This document shows positions 42,526-50,095 of a DNA stretch of 64,000 bases, piece by piece (positions within the stretch are counted from its first letter, which is position 1; each line of letters begins with the position of its first letter). The position numbers and the translations under genes are program-made. The notes below the pieces were generated by a model, which had not been told where the DNA came from, did not search any database, and worked only from the letters and a program-made list of their open reading frames with translations. The stretch comes from Deltaproteobacteria bacterium (lineage in GTDB: Bacteria > Myxococcota_A > UBA796 > SXON01): the NCBI GenBank assembly GCA_947445035.1, contig CANFCK010000008.1, positions 143,972 to 207,971 of the forward strand, given 5' to 3'.

Positions 42526-42954
42526 ATGGAGTCTGTGCTGGGGCTGTTTCGGGAGGGGGGGCCGAGCATGGTGGCGCTCCTGAGCGCGGACTGCTCGTGC
42601 TGCTCGTTGTGGGTCCCGGCGATGCTGTTGGGACTGGTGCTCCGGCGTGGAATCGGGCGGCGGATCGCCCAAGTCGTGGCGGTGTTTTTGTTGATCGGGA
42701 CGCTCGTTCCGCTGGTCGTTGGCATCGCGGGGTGGCAGGCGGGCGTGTCCTCGACCGACCGGGCTGCCGCGATTGTCGACCCCGAGTACGTCGCCGCGCT
42801 GCGGGCCGTGGGCCTGGCCGAGGCGGAGATCCCACTCCGGTTTGGGGTATCGAGCATGCTCGGGCTGCTCCTGATCTCGCTCCTTCCGGCGCTCCTCGCC
42901 TTTCGGGCGGAGGCGGAGGTCGAAGAAGAGGAGGAGGCGCGGTCGGGCGGATGA
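42526..42954 (+). CDS. Small membrane protein of unknown function
   Basis: 142 residues from ATG 42526, preceded by GGGAGG a few bases upstream. Two hydrophobic segments lie near the start (VPAMLLGLVLRRGIGRRIAQVV, AVFLLIGTLVPLVVGIAGW) and one near the end (MLGLLLISLLPALLAFRAEAE). The tail is acidic and ends EEEEEARSGG. A Cys cluster (DCSCCSLW) precedes the first helix. It is divergent from the FHA gene pair and converges with another small membrane-protein gene with 5 bases between the stops. No family is recognised. Confidence 0.7.
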   Translation: MESVLGLFREGGPSMVALLSADCSCCSLWVPAMLLGLVLRRGIGRRIAQVVAVFLLIGTLVPLVVGIAGWQAGVSSTDRAAAIVDPEYVAALRAVGLAEAEIPLRFGVSSMLGLLLISLLPALLAFRAEAEVEEEEEARSGG

Positions 42955-42959
42955 TCTCG

Positions 42960-43349
42960 CTACGGGGCGGTTCCCAGCATGTAGAGCTCGAGGATCGAGG
43001 GCCAGAGGGTCTGAACGAGCCAGCCGAGCAGGTCCCGGTACATGCCGAAAAGTGCAGCCTGGACAACCAGAATCAACAAGGACAAGCTCATCAGGCCGAA
43101 GGAGCGCTGGCGCACCTTGCGTGCCTCATGACCGACCGCCGCGGTGGAGATGCCGGCATCGGCGCGGGCGATTTCATCGCCTGACCGTGTCCAGGTGTAG
43201 ATGGCGATGAACGCCCCGAAGGGGCCGGAGCAGCAGCAGGGTCCAATCGCCACCATCACCGCGGCGGCCGTCAGCCAGCGCCAGAGGTGCGGCATGGGGT
43301 CCGGGCGCTCTGGAACCCCGGCGCCATCGAAGAGATCGTCGACGCCCAC
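42960..43349 (-). CDS. Small two-helix membrane protein of unknown function
   Basis: 129 residues from GTG 43349 (MGVDDLFDGAG), immediately adjacent to the plsB stop without any gap. Two hydrophobic segments are clear: WLTAAAVMVAIGPCCCSGPFGAFIAIYTW with a Cys triplet and SFGLMSLSLLILVVQAALF, followed by a short C-terminal helix. It resembles the small proteins of the DUF4190 group in layout, but the match is too weak to name. The direct abutment with plsB suggests translational coupling. Confidence 0.65.
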   Translation of the reverse strand: MGVDDLFDGAGVPERPDPMPHLWRWLTAAAVMVAIGPCCCSGPFGAFIAIYTWTRSGDEIARADAGISTAAVGHEARKVRQRSFGLMSLSLLILVVQAALFGMYRDLLGWLVQTLWPSILELYMLGTAP

Positions 43350-45869
43350 CTACTCCTTCCGAAGCAAGAGGCGCTCGAGCATGGCGACGTACTCAGCCGC
43401 CGAGTCCGCATGGACGCTTACGCCGCCCTCGGGCGCCACGAGCAAGACGGCGTCCTCGCGTAGCGCCCTGGCGGCGTTCTGGAGGTTCACCACGTTGAGG
43501 GCCTCGGGGCGAGCCAGCTCGTCGGCGGCCAGCATCGCGCGCCCACGAGCCAGCGCGTCGGCGGGCAGCGATTTCCAGTTGGAGCGCCCATCGCGTGCGG
43601 TGAGTAACAAGAGCAGGTAGGACTCCAGGAAGTTTGCGGTGAGGTTGGCGATCTCGCCGATGCGGGCACGGTCTTTGACGATCACCCGGTCGCCTTGAAG
43701 TTCGACCGCGCCGTAGGCCTCGAGCGCCGCCACTGCGCGCCGTTCAAGCTCGGACTCGCCGGCGTCGGGATCCAGGACGAATTCGTAGCGCAACAGGAAT
43801 TGTTGCGTGGTGAAGAGGCGATTGACCGCGTCGAGGTCGATCTCGTCGGCACCGAGCGCCCGCACTGCCGCTGCGAAGTAGGCCGCCGGCGCCAGGGCGT
43901 GGAGCACGGCATTCTTGTGGTACTCCATGCTCACCCGACGTTCCTGCGACACGATGTAGACCGTGTCCAGGCCCTCTTTGACCTCCGACAGCATCTTGGC
44001 GGCCAGGAACCGCGTCAGCGCCTCGTCGAGAATGCCGTCCAGATGCGCGATGCCGCCGGCCTCTTGCACGCCGGCGACAAACAGAAACGCCCGTAAACGT
44101 TCGGCGCGAGCGCGCAGCTCGGCCCTACGGACCCCGCGTTTGGGATGCGCCAGGATCGCGAGCGCCACCAAGGCCGTGGGCAAGAGCACCGCCTGTCCGT
44201 TGATGCGATGCAGAATGCGCTCGCCGAGGCCCATCAGCGCTTCTTCTCGTCGTGAGCGAGACAGTTCTACCCACGCTTCTCCGCTGGATACCGACGACGC
44301 CAGGATCGGCTCGCCAACGCGCAGATAGACCTTTCCGTAGCGCTCGCGCAACACCTTGGATGCGCGCGCCAACTGGCCAACCGTCTCCTTCTCCTTCGCC
44401 GCGCCCGCCAGCTCGCTGGCATAGGCCCGCTCCTCGGCGATCTGTTCGTAGCCGACGTAGATGGGCAAGAAAGTGACCGCCCGCTGCTCGCGTGTCTGGC
44501 GCGCCGCGGCGTCCATGATCATGCCGAGAACGCCGGTCTTGGGCGGCAGCAGTTTGCCGGTTCGCGAGCGGCCGCCCTCGATGAAGAACTCGATCGGCAC
44601 TTCCATACGAACAAGCTCGCGAAGATACCGCTCGAACACCACCGGGAAGATGCGGTCCCCGTGAAAGCTGCGCTTGATGAAAAAACCGCCGCAGCGGCGT
44701 ATGAACGCCCCGAGAGGGAAGAAGGAGAGGTTCTCGCCGGCGACGATGTGCGGGATGACGATGTCGCGACTCACCAGCAGCGAGGAGATGAGCAGGTAGT
44801 CGAGGTGACTTCGATGGCAAGGGACCAGGATCGGCGTCCCGTCGCGGAGCGCCGCGCGGATCCGCTCCAGGTCCTCCTCGCGCACGTCGATGCCGCTGTA
44901 GATCCGATTCCAGATCTGCCAGCACAACCACCCGGCCAGGCGGACGATGGGGAAGGAGAAGCGGGCCGCGACGTGATCGAAGGTCTTGGCCACCTTGTCG
45001 AGGACCTGAGCCGGCGCCTTGCCAGTCGCCTGCGCCTCACGCACGATGAGCTCTCTGACCTCGCGCGATTCGAGCACCTGGCGGCGAACAAAGCCGCGAG
45101 GCCGGGCGCGCGGGCCACGAACGACACGCGACTCGCGATAGAGGAAACGGCGAAGCAGGAGCCGCAGCCTCCGATCCCGCCGAACCGGCGCCTCGTCCGC
45201 GAAACGGGTGAGCCAGTCCGTCAACTCGATCGGCTCGCCGACCTGAACCAGGGCGCTGCCTTGCGAACGGGCCAACGACAGCAGCTTCCCGGCCGGCCCC
45301 GGCGTGTCCTCCGTGCCGAGCAGGAAGCGCCCCACCTCCGTACGCGCGGGCTCAGGCGACTTGTCCCAGATCACCACCACCGGCAGCACCTGGATCGGCC
45401 GCTCGGACCGCGCTTGTGCCGCCACGAGGTGCGGGACGACGTCATCCTCGGGGGGCGCGAGTCCGACGAGCTCGCGCACGTCCCAGGGCGTGCTGAGGAA
45501 GACACAGGTAGCCTGTCCGGCGGCGATGAAGTCGGGGAGCTGGTCGGATGTCGACCGATCGGGTGCGCCGAAGAGGCGGGTGAGCATGCCCAACGGGAAC
45601 CAGCGGCGCGCGTCGAAGTCAGCGGTGAACACCGGCAGTGGAAGCCGACGTTCGCTGAGCGCGCTCTTGAGCGCTTGCCAATCGACGTGCGAGCGGGTGT
45701 GGAGTGCATAGACCACCGGGCCGCGCTCCGCCGCGCGGCGGACACGCTCGGCCGAATGATCCTCCATCCGCAAGCGCCGGAGGAACCAGGGAAGGCCGCT
45801 CAGCCAATACAGGGGACCCTGCACCGGGAGCATGGCCGACGAATGCGGCGTCGCGACCAGCACGCTCAT
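43350..45869 (-). CDS. plsB: Glycerol-3-phosphate acyltransferase with extra N-terminal degenerate domain
   Basis: 839 residues. The catalytic acyltransferase domain has block I HRSHLD at 352-357 (HX4D), GGFFIKRS, FIEGGRSRTG near 431 and FLPIYVGYEQ, as in PlsB, which makes lysophosphatidate from glycerol-3-phosphate and acyl-ACP or acyl-CoA at the inner membrane. The N-terminal 300 residues mirror this order in degenerate form: TRSHVD at 58-63, VFLSTPWD near 123, VLPVVVIWDK near 161 and ALVQVGEPIELT near 206, against VYLRVGEPILAS of the second half. This suggests an internal duplication whose first copy lost catalysis. Followed directly by a small membrane-protein gene. Confidence 0.92.
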   Translation of the reverse strand: MSVLVATPHSSAMLPVQGPLYWLSGLPWFLRRLRMEDHSAERVRRAAERGPVVYALHTRSHVDWQALKSALSERRLPLPVFTADFDARRWFPLGMLTRLFGAPDRSTSDQLPDFIAAGQATCVFLSTPWDVRELVGLAPPEDDVVPHLVAAQARSERPIQVLPVVVIWDKSPEPARTEVGRFLLGTEDTPGPAGKLLSLARSQGSALVQVGEPIELTDWLTRFADEAPVRRDRRLRLLLRRFLYRESRVVRGPRARPRGFVRRQVLESREVRELIVREAQATGKAPAQVLDKVAKTFDHVAARFSFPIVRLAGWLCWQIWNRIYSGIDVREEDLERIRAALRDGTPILVPCHRSHLDYLLISSLLVSRDIVIPHIVAGENLSFFPLGAFIRRCGGFFIKRSFHGDRIFPVVFERYLRELVRMEVPIEFFIEGGRSRTGKLLPPKTGVLGMIMDAAARQTREQRAVTFLPIYVGYEQIAEERAYASELAGAAKEKETVGQLARASKVLRERYGKVYLRVGEPILASSVSSGEAWVELSRSRREEALMGLGERILHRINGQAVLLPTALVALAILAHPKRGVRRAELRARAERLRAFLFVAGVQEAGGIAHLDGILDEALTRFLAAKMLSEVKEGLDTVYIVSQERRVSMEYHKNAVLHALAPAAYFAAAVRALGADEIDLDAVNRLFTTQQFLLRYEFVLDPDAGESELERRAVAALEAYGAVELQGDRVIVKDRARIGEIANLTANFLESYLLLLLTARDGRSNWKSLPADALARGRAMLAADELARPEALNVVNLQNAARALREDAVLLVAPEGGVSVHADSAAEYVAMLERLLLRKE

Positions 45870-45875
45870 CCGCCG

Positions 45876-46184
45876 CTACTCTGCCGTGTCAGCGGAGTCG
45901 GCGGGTTCGCCGGTGTCGGGTTCGCCGGTGTCGGGTTCGCCGGTGTCGGCTTCGCCGGTGTCACAGGGACCCACGGTCGCATCGCCGTCGTCGCAATCGC
46001 CAGCGAGCGCGATGTAGCCGGGCAGGGCCTCACACCCGACGTACACCGACAGCGGGTCGCCGAGGCCGTCTTCGTCGCCGTCTGCGTAAAAAGCGCTGCG
46101 TGGATCGCAGGCCCGCTCACCATCGGCCGTGTAGATGTCGGGGACGAGGTCACATCCGAGAAGGAGGACCAAAAACGCGCGCAT
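45876..46184 (-). CDS. Small lipoprotein with MopE-like motif and repeat tail
   Basis: 102 residues from ATG 46182-46184. A short lipoprotein signal (MRAFLVLLLGC) gives a lipobox Cys. The mature part has one MopE-type unit (DGDEDGLGDPLSVYVGCE, then GDCDDGDATVGPCDTG) expected to bind calcium or another metal. The tail is a repeat of DTGEP units encoded by a 15-base tandem repeat and ends ADSADTAE. It is followed 6 bases later by plsB on the same strand. Function is unknown; the class is typical of Myxococcota envelope proteins. Confidence 0.8.
   Translation of the reverse strand: MRAFLVLLLGCDLVPDIYTADGERACDPRSAFYADGDEDGLGDPLSVYVGCEALPGYIALAGDCDDGDATVGPCDTGEADTGEPDTGEPDTGEPADSADTAE
45903..45962. 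repeat. 15-base tandem repeat encoding Asp-Thr-Gly-Glu-Pro units
   Basis: Four copies of a 15-base unit (GGGTTCGCCGGTGTC, the last with one change) sit at the 3' end of the small lipoprotein gene and encode DTGEP/DTGEA on the minus strand. The unit keeps the reading frame, so copy number could vary without disrupting the protein. Confidence 0.9.
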
Positions 46185-46214
46185 GGCGGGGGTGTAACCC
46201 GGGCACCGCGCCGC

Positions 46215-47282
46215 TCACTCCGCGGTCACCACCGGGTCGACCGACTCCGTTCCGTCGAGCAGCGCGCCGTAGCGCCCCCGGCCCAGCTGAGTTTCGGCGT
46301 GGGCCAGGACAAAGGTGCGGACGATGCGATGACCGACCTCGGGCACGAGCGTCTGGCCGTCGCTCATGCTCCCCGCGACGTCCGCGAAGGTGTTGTGCGC
46401 ACCGCCGTCGATGTCCACCCAATGGCCGCCCGCACGGGCCGAGGCCGCGGCGTACAGGGCTCCATCCGCGTCGCGTTCCGGATCGTGCTCGCCCGTCATC
46501 AAGAGCGCTGGCACCGGCATCGCGGCGACGTGATCGGCCCCGAGGAGCCAAAAGTCTCCGGGCGCCATGGCCACGGCGGCGCGGACCCGGTCGTCCGCCG
46601 CGCCCGCCGAAAACAGAGCGCTCCACTCCGCGTCCCAGCTCGTGCAGATCGACTCGGCCCCCCCCGCCGTGCAGGCAGCGTCGATCGCGGCGGCGTCGTA
46701 CTCCGCGCCCGACCAGGCGTAGGCGCTGTAGCCGCCGAAGCTGTGGCCGACCGCGACCACATCGCCGGTGGCGCGCGGATCCGCCACCAGCTGGCCGGCG
46801 ACGAGCGCATCCATGACCGCGCCAAGGTCGCCCGGCCGCTGGAGGTAGATGGCAGTGTCCCGATACGACCCGTCCAACGTCGTATTGCCGGTGTGGTCCG
46901 GCGCGAGCACGTAGTAGCCGTGCGAGGTGAGGTGTTCGGCGAGGAAGCTCGACGCTTCGGCGTAGCCCTGATGCCCGTGGGAATAGACGACCGTGGGAAA
47001 CTCGGCGTCGATAGCGGGCTCCACGTCCTCGAACGCTACTGAGGAGATGAACGCGCCATGCCAATAGGTCGCGGCAAAACCGGCATCTGCGTGAGTTGGA
47101 TACCAAACCGACGTGCGGAGTGTGCGCGGCGAGCCGGTCACGTCGTCGTAGGTCACGTCGCGCTGGGTGTGTCCGACACCGTAGGGACCGGGGGTGCTCA
47201 GAAAGGTGATGTCATCGACCTCGTCGGGAGTGTCGGCCACCTCGGGAGCACAGGCGGTCAGCCACAAGAGCACTCCGGTCAT
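46215..47282 (-). CDS. Lipoprotein alpha/beta hydrolase (PAF-acetylhydrolase-like)
   Basis: 355 residues from ATG 47282, which overlaps the glycosidase stop (ATGA). MTGVLLWLTAC is a short lipoprotein signal. The body is an alpha/beta-hydrolase of the dienelactone hydrolase / platelet-activating-factor acetylhydrolase group: RTSVWYPTHADAGF, TVVYSHGHQGYAEASSFLAEHL (oxyanion region), the nucleophile elbow VAVGHSFGGYSAYAW, then VPALLMTGEHDPERD and DIDGGAHNTFAD for the acid and His. It should hydrolyse an ester or lactone at the cell surface. Coupling to the glycosidase suggests deacylation of its sugar substrate, which is inferred. Confidence 0.85.
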   Translation of the reverse strand: MTGVLLWLTACAPEVADTPDEVDDITFLSTPGPYGVGHTQRDVTYDDVTGSPRTLRTSVWYPTHADAGFAATYWHGAFISSVAFEDVEPAIDAEFPTVVYSHGHQGYAEASSFLAEHLTSHGYYVLAPDHTGNTTLDGSYRDTAIYLQRPGDLGAVMDALVAGQLVADPRATGDVVAVGHSFGGYSAYAWSGAEYDAAAIDAACTAGGAESICTSWDAEWSALFSAGAADDRVRAAVAMAPGDFWLLGADHVAAMPVPALLMTGEHDPERDADGALYAAASARAGGHWVDIDGGAHNTFADVAGSMSDGQTLVPEVGHRIVRTFVLAHAETQLGRGRYGALLDGTESVDPVVTAE

Positions 47283-49903
47283 GACCGCACCTGCCACCAG
47301 ATCGTCGGCCCCGCGGTCGCCATCGGCAGCGCCCACCACCCGGCCCCCGAGGCCTCGATGGGAACGGGCTCGCCGGGCTTGCCGTCGGCATCGATGGGGC
47401 GCACTGTCGGGCGCGAGGGCCAGGCAAATCGCACTTGTCCGTTCGGTCGTCCGAGCACCGTGCTGCCTTTGCCGTCGTCCACGATCATCGTTCCGCTGCC
47501 GATCCGCTGCATACCAACGTTCTCCATGCGCCCGGCCACGGTCAGGACGCCCTTTTTGCAGCTCGCAATCGGGCCCTCGGTGCACAACAGGCTGACCGCC
47601 GCGGCGTCATCGAGCTGCGCATCGACATGCAAGGCCTCGATGGGCCCCGATCCCTCCCCCTGGCCCGCGCGCATGCGCAGGCCGTGATCGCCGAGCACCG
47701 CTTCGATGGCGTCGGTCTGGATGACGTAGCGGGCGCCGGCCGGCCACCAACCCACGGTTGGGGACGGGGTTCCCGCGACCGGCAGCGGTGCGGCCCCGCC
47801 GTAGGCCTCCCGGATGCGAGTGCTCAGCGCTACCGACACGTCCCGCTGCTCGGTGTACACCGGGCGCGCCCCTTCGATGACCTCGTCACGCAGCCCGGCG
47901 ACGCTCCGCCACTGCGGCGCCAGCCCGCTTGCCGCCGCAATGGTGCCGCTGCGGAACAGCCCTGACGCGGCGGCCATCTGCCCCCACTTCACCGTCGCCA
48001 ACCGCATCTGCGCGAAGGACGCGACGGGGCCGGGGCCGTCGGTCACCGGGCCATTGGTGTAGTCGAACCAGATGAGGGCGTCCCAGTCCTGGACCGCGGC
48101 GAGGCTGGCCCAGAAGAGCGGGGCTTCTGACATCTGATCGTTGGGAAAGCCCTGGTTGAGCTCCGAGATGATCATCGGCTTGCCCACCTGCGCCGCCTGG
48201 AAGCGGTCGAGCAGCGCCTGGTCTCGCGGTTCGGCGATGATCGAGGCGTTGCGGAGGACGCCGCCGCGCGGTGGATCCCACTCGAGGTGGGCGTCGATGA
48301 CGTCGTACCGAGACATGATCTGGGCGATCGCAGGGTTATACCAGGTGATTCCTCCGATCAGCGGTTGCGTGTACCCCAGGCCGCGGACATGCGCGGCGAC
48401 ATCGTCGAAGAAGCGGACATCGAGCTGGAGGAAGAAGTCGTAGAGGTCGCCCACGCGCGCGGTGGGCCAGGCCTTGAAGTCTCCCTGGCCGACGGGCGCG
48501 AGCTTGACCCTGCCCAAGACCTCGCCGGGTTGGAGGCCAGGATGGAGGCTGCCCGTCCACGCCGCTTTCAGCGCGGTATCATCGGCGTAGCGGGAGCGAA
48601 CGAACACATTCCACTGCCGCTCCATCTCGGCGCGGTGCACCTCGGGGAAACGGTCCACACCGCCGGTGATCCACGCCATGAACATCGAGTGTTCGTTGGC
48701 GAGCTCGACCATTGCGACGCCTGGATCGTCGGCGTAGCGCCGACCCGTGTACTTGTTGGTGCGGCCCAGCCACGCCGTGGCCCAGTCCAGGTATGCCTTT
48801 TTCCAAAGTGGTTGGAACATGGGCAGGCCCTTGTGGCCGTTGGGGATGTCGGCGCTGGGGTCGTTCACGCCGTCGAGCTCCGTGAACACCCGGTTGGTCG
48901 CCGTCTCCATCAGTAGGTAGATCCCCGCGGCCTCAAGTCGCGACACCAGATAATCGAACCGATCGAGCCCATCTTCGAGGAAGAGTGGGTCGCTCGCGGT
49001 CTTTCGATCGGGGTTCAACCCGCCGGCCTTGGGGCTGTCGAAGTGATGGAGCCGGACGAGGTTCACGCCGTTGTCGGCGAGGTTGGCGGCCATCTTGTCG
49101 GCCATCTCGTGGGTGGGGTAGCACGCCGCATTCACCAGGTTCACCCCCCAGAAGCGGGCGCGCGTGCCGTCGGCGTACGCCAGGTGTCCATCTTTGAGGC
49201 CGACCTTGCCGCGGCGGCCGGCGTTGGGCTCCACCCGCCACGCCGTGGGCACCGGGGCCGCGGGGGTGTCGATGTCCAGAGGGAAAGCGAACCCTTCGAG
49301 GGACCGCGCCGGCGGCCGCGGGGCGCCAAGAAGCTCGCCTGGTGCGACGCCGAGCAGGACCACGCTCACCGCGGGACTGCGCGCCTCGATCGACACGCTG
49401 ACGCCTGACCCCCGGTGCACAACCGTCAACGCGCGCCCGCCGCCCGCATCGACGGCGACCGTACCCACTGCGGCGCCGGCGGCATCGAGCTGAAAGACGT
49501 CGTCCCCGGCGCGGAGGTCTACTTGTCGCGGGGCGCCAGCTGTGTTGCGGAAGACGAGGCGCACCACCGGCGTGCCGCGAGGGACAGACCCCGTGTAGGT
49601 CAAGAGCAGTGTCGTCGGCGCCGTCGCGTCGAGGGCCACGTTCACGCTGGCGCGAGCCTTCGGTGCGGAAGGGCCACGGAGGGTGATCGCGTCCTTGCCT
49701 GCGTCGGGGACCGCGAGCGTGGGTGCCGCCGCGGTCAGCGCTGCCCACGCGTCGGGCGTGACCAGCGCGCCGGGGTGGGAGCCCACGACATCGGCGTCGA
49801 CGAGGGAGGAGAACGGCGCCGGCGGGATGGCGGCAGGCGGCTTGGCCCACGCACTGACGACGAAGGCGGACCACAGGCACCACAGGGACAGCGCGCCGGA
49901 CAT
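47279..49903 (-). CDS. Exported GH5-like (clan GH-A) glycosidase
   Basis: 874 residues with a signal peptide (MSGALSLWCLWSAFVVSAWA). An N-terminal beta-sandwich region of about 200 residues precedes a TIM-barrel of the cellulase/GH-A type: GTRARFWGVNLVNAACYPT, NGVNLVRLHHFDSP, YLLMETATN, the acid/base Glu404 in MVELANEHSMF and the nucleophile Glu581 in PMIISELNQGF. About 250 further residues form C-terminal beta domains. The two catalytic glutamates at the ends of strands 4 and 7 fit clan GH-A retaining enzymes. The substrate is unknown. It is coupled to a downstream lipoprotein hydrolase and divergent from the giant rhs gene. Confidence 0.88.
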   Translation of the reverse strand: MSGALSLWCLWSAFVVSAWAKPPAAIPPAPFSSLVDADVVGSHPGALVTPDAWAALTAAAPTLAVPDAGKDAITLRGPSAPKARASVNVALDATAPTTLLLTYTGSVPRGTPVVRLVFRNTAGAPRQVDLRAGDDVFQLDAAGAAVGTVAVDAGGGRALTVVHRGSGVSVSIEARSPAVSVVLLGVAPGELLGAPRPPARSLEGFAFPLDIDTPAAPVPTAWRVEPNAGRRGKVGLKDGHLAYADGTRARFWGVNLVNAACYPTHEMADKMAANLADNGVNLVRLHHFDSPKAGGLNPDRKTASDPLFLEDGLDRFDYLVSRLEAAGIYLLMETATNRVFTELDGVNDPSADIPNGHKGLPMFQPLWKKAYLDWATAWLGRTNKYTGRRYADDPGVAMVELANEHSMFMAWITGGVDRFPEVHRAEMERQWNVFVRSRYADDTALKAAWTGSLHPGLQPGEVLGRVKLAPVGQGDFKAWPTARVGDLYDFFLQLDVRFFDDVAAHVRGLGYTQPLIGGITWYNPAIAQIMSRYDVIDAHLEWDPPRGGVLRNASIIAEPRDQALLDRFQAAQVGKPMIISELNQGFPNDQMSEAPLFWASLAAVQDWDALIWFDYTNGPVTDGPGPVASFAQMRLATVKWGQMAAASGLFRSGTIAAASGLAPQWRSVAGLRDEVIEGARPVYTEQRDVSVALSTRIREAYGGAAPLPVAGTPSPTVGWWPAGARYVIQTDAIEAVLGDHGLRMRAGQGEGSGPIEALHVDAQLDDAAAVSLLCTEGPIASCKKGVLTVAGRMENVGMQRIGSGTMIVDDGKGSTVLGRPNGQVRFAWPSRPTVRPIDADGKPGEPVPIEASGAGWWALPMATAGPTIWWQVRS

Positions 49904-49919
49904 GCGGAACCCTACCCGA

Positions 49920-50063
49920 TCACGGCGCGGACTGCCGCGGGCCCGGAGGTTGCTTGTCGATCACGGCGGCCTCCTCCGTGGAGATGCCCGCGCGCCGCCG
50001 CACGCCGTTGTTGTGGCTCACGATGAGCTCGTCGGCCAGCTCGGGGGTGTAGTAGTCGGAGAC
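49920..50063 (-). pseudogene. Possible C-terminal scrap of a sulfotransferase-like protein
   Basis: In the 192-base gap between the divergent glycosidase and rhs genes, a minus-strand frame reads AVSDYYTPELADELIVSH and continues to a stop at 49920 with protein-like composition. The pattern YYTPEL..E..... near a C-terminus recalls the ends of some sulfotransferases. No start with a convincing signal is visible, and the piece is under 50 residues, so it is either a relic or chance. No other feature is seen in the gap. Confidence 0.25.
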
Positions 50064-50095
50064 CGCGTGCCGGCGCTTGCCTTCCTGACCGCACG

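Noticed and set aside
44661..47042. 793-residue plus-strand open frame
   Set aside because: It spans the complement of plsB, a lipoprotein gene and a hydrolase gene on the minus strand and makes no protein sense.
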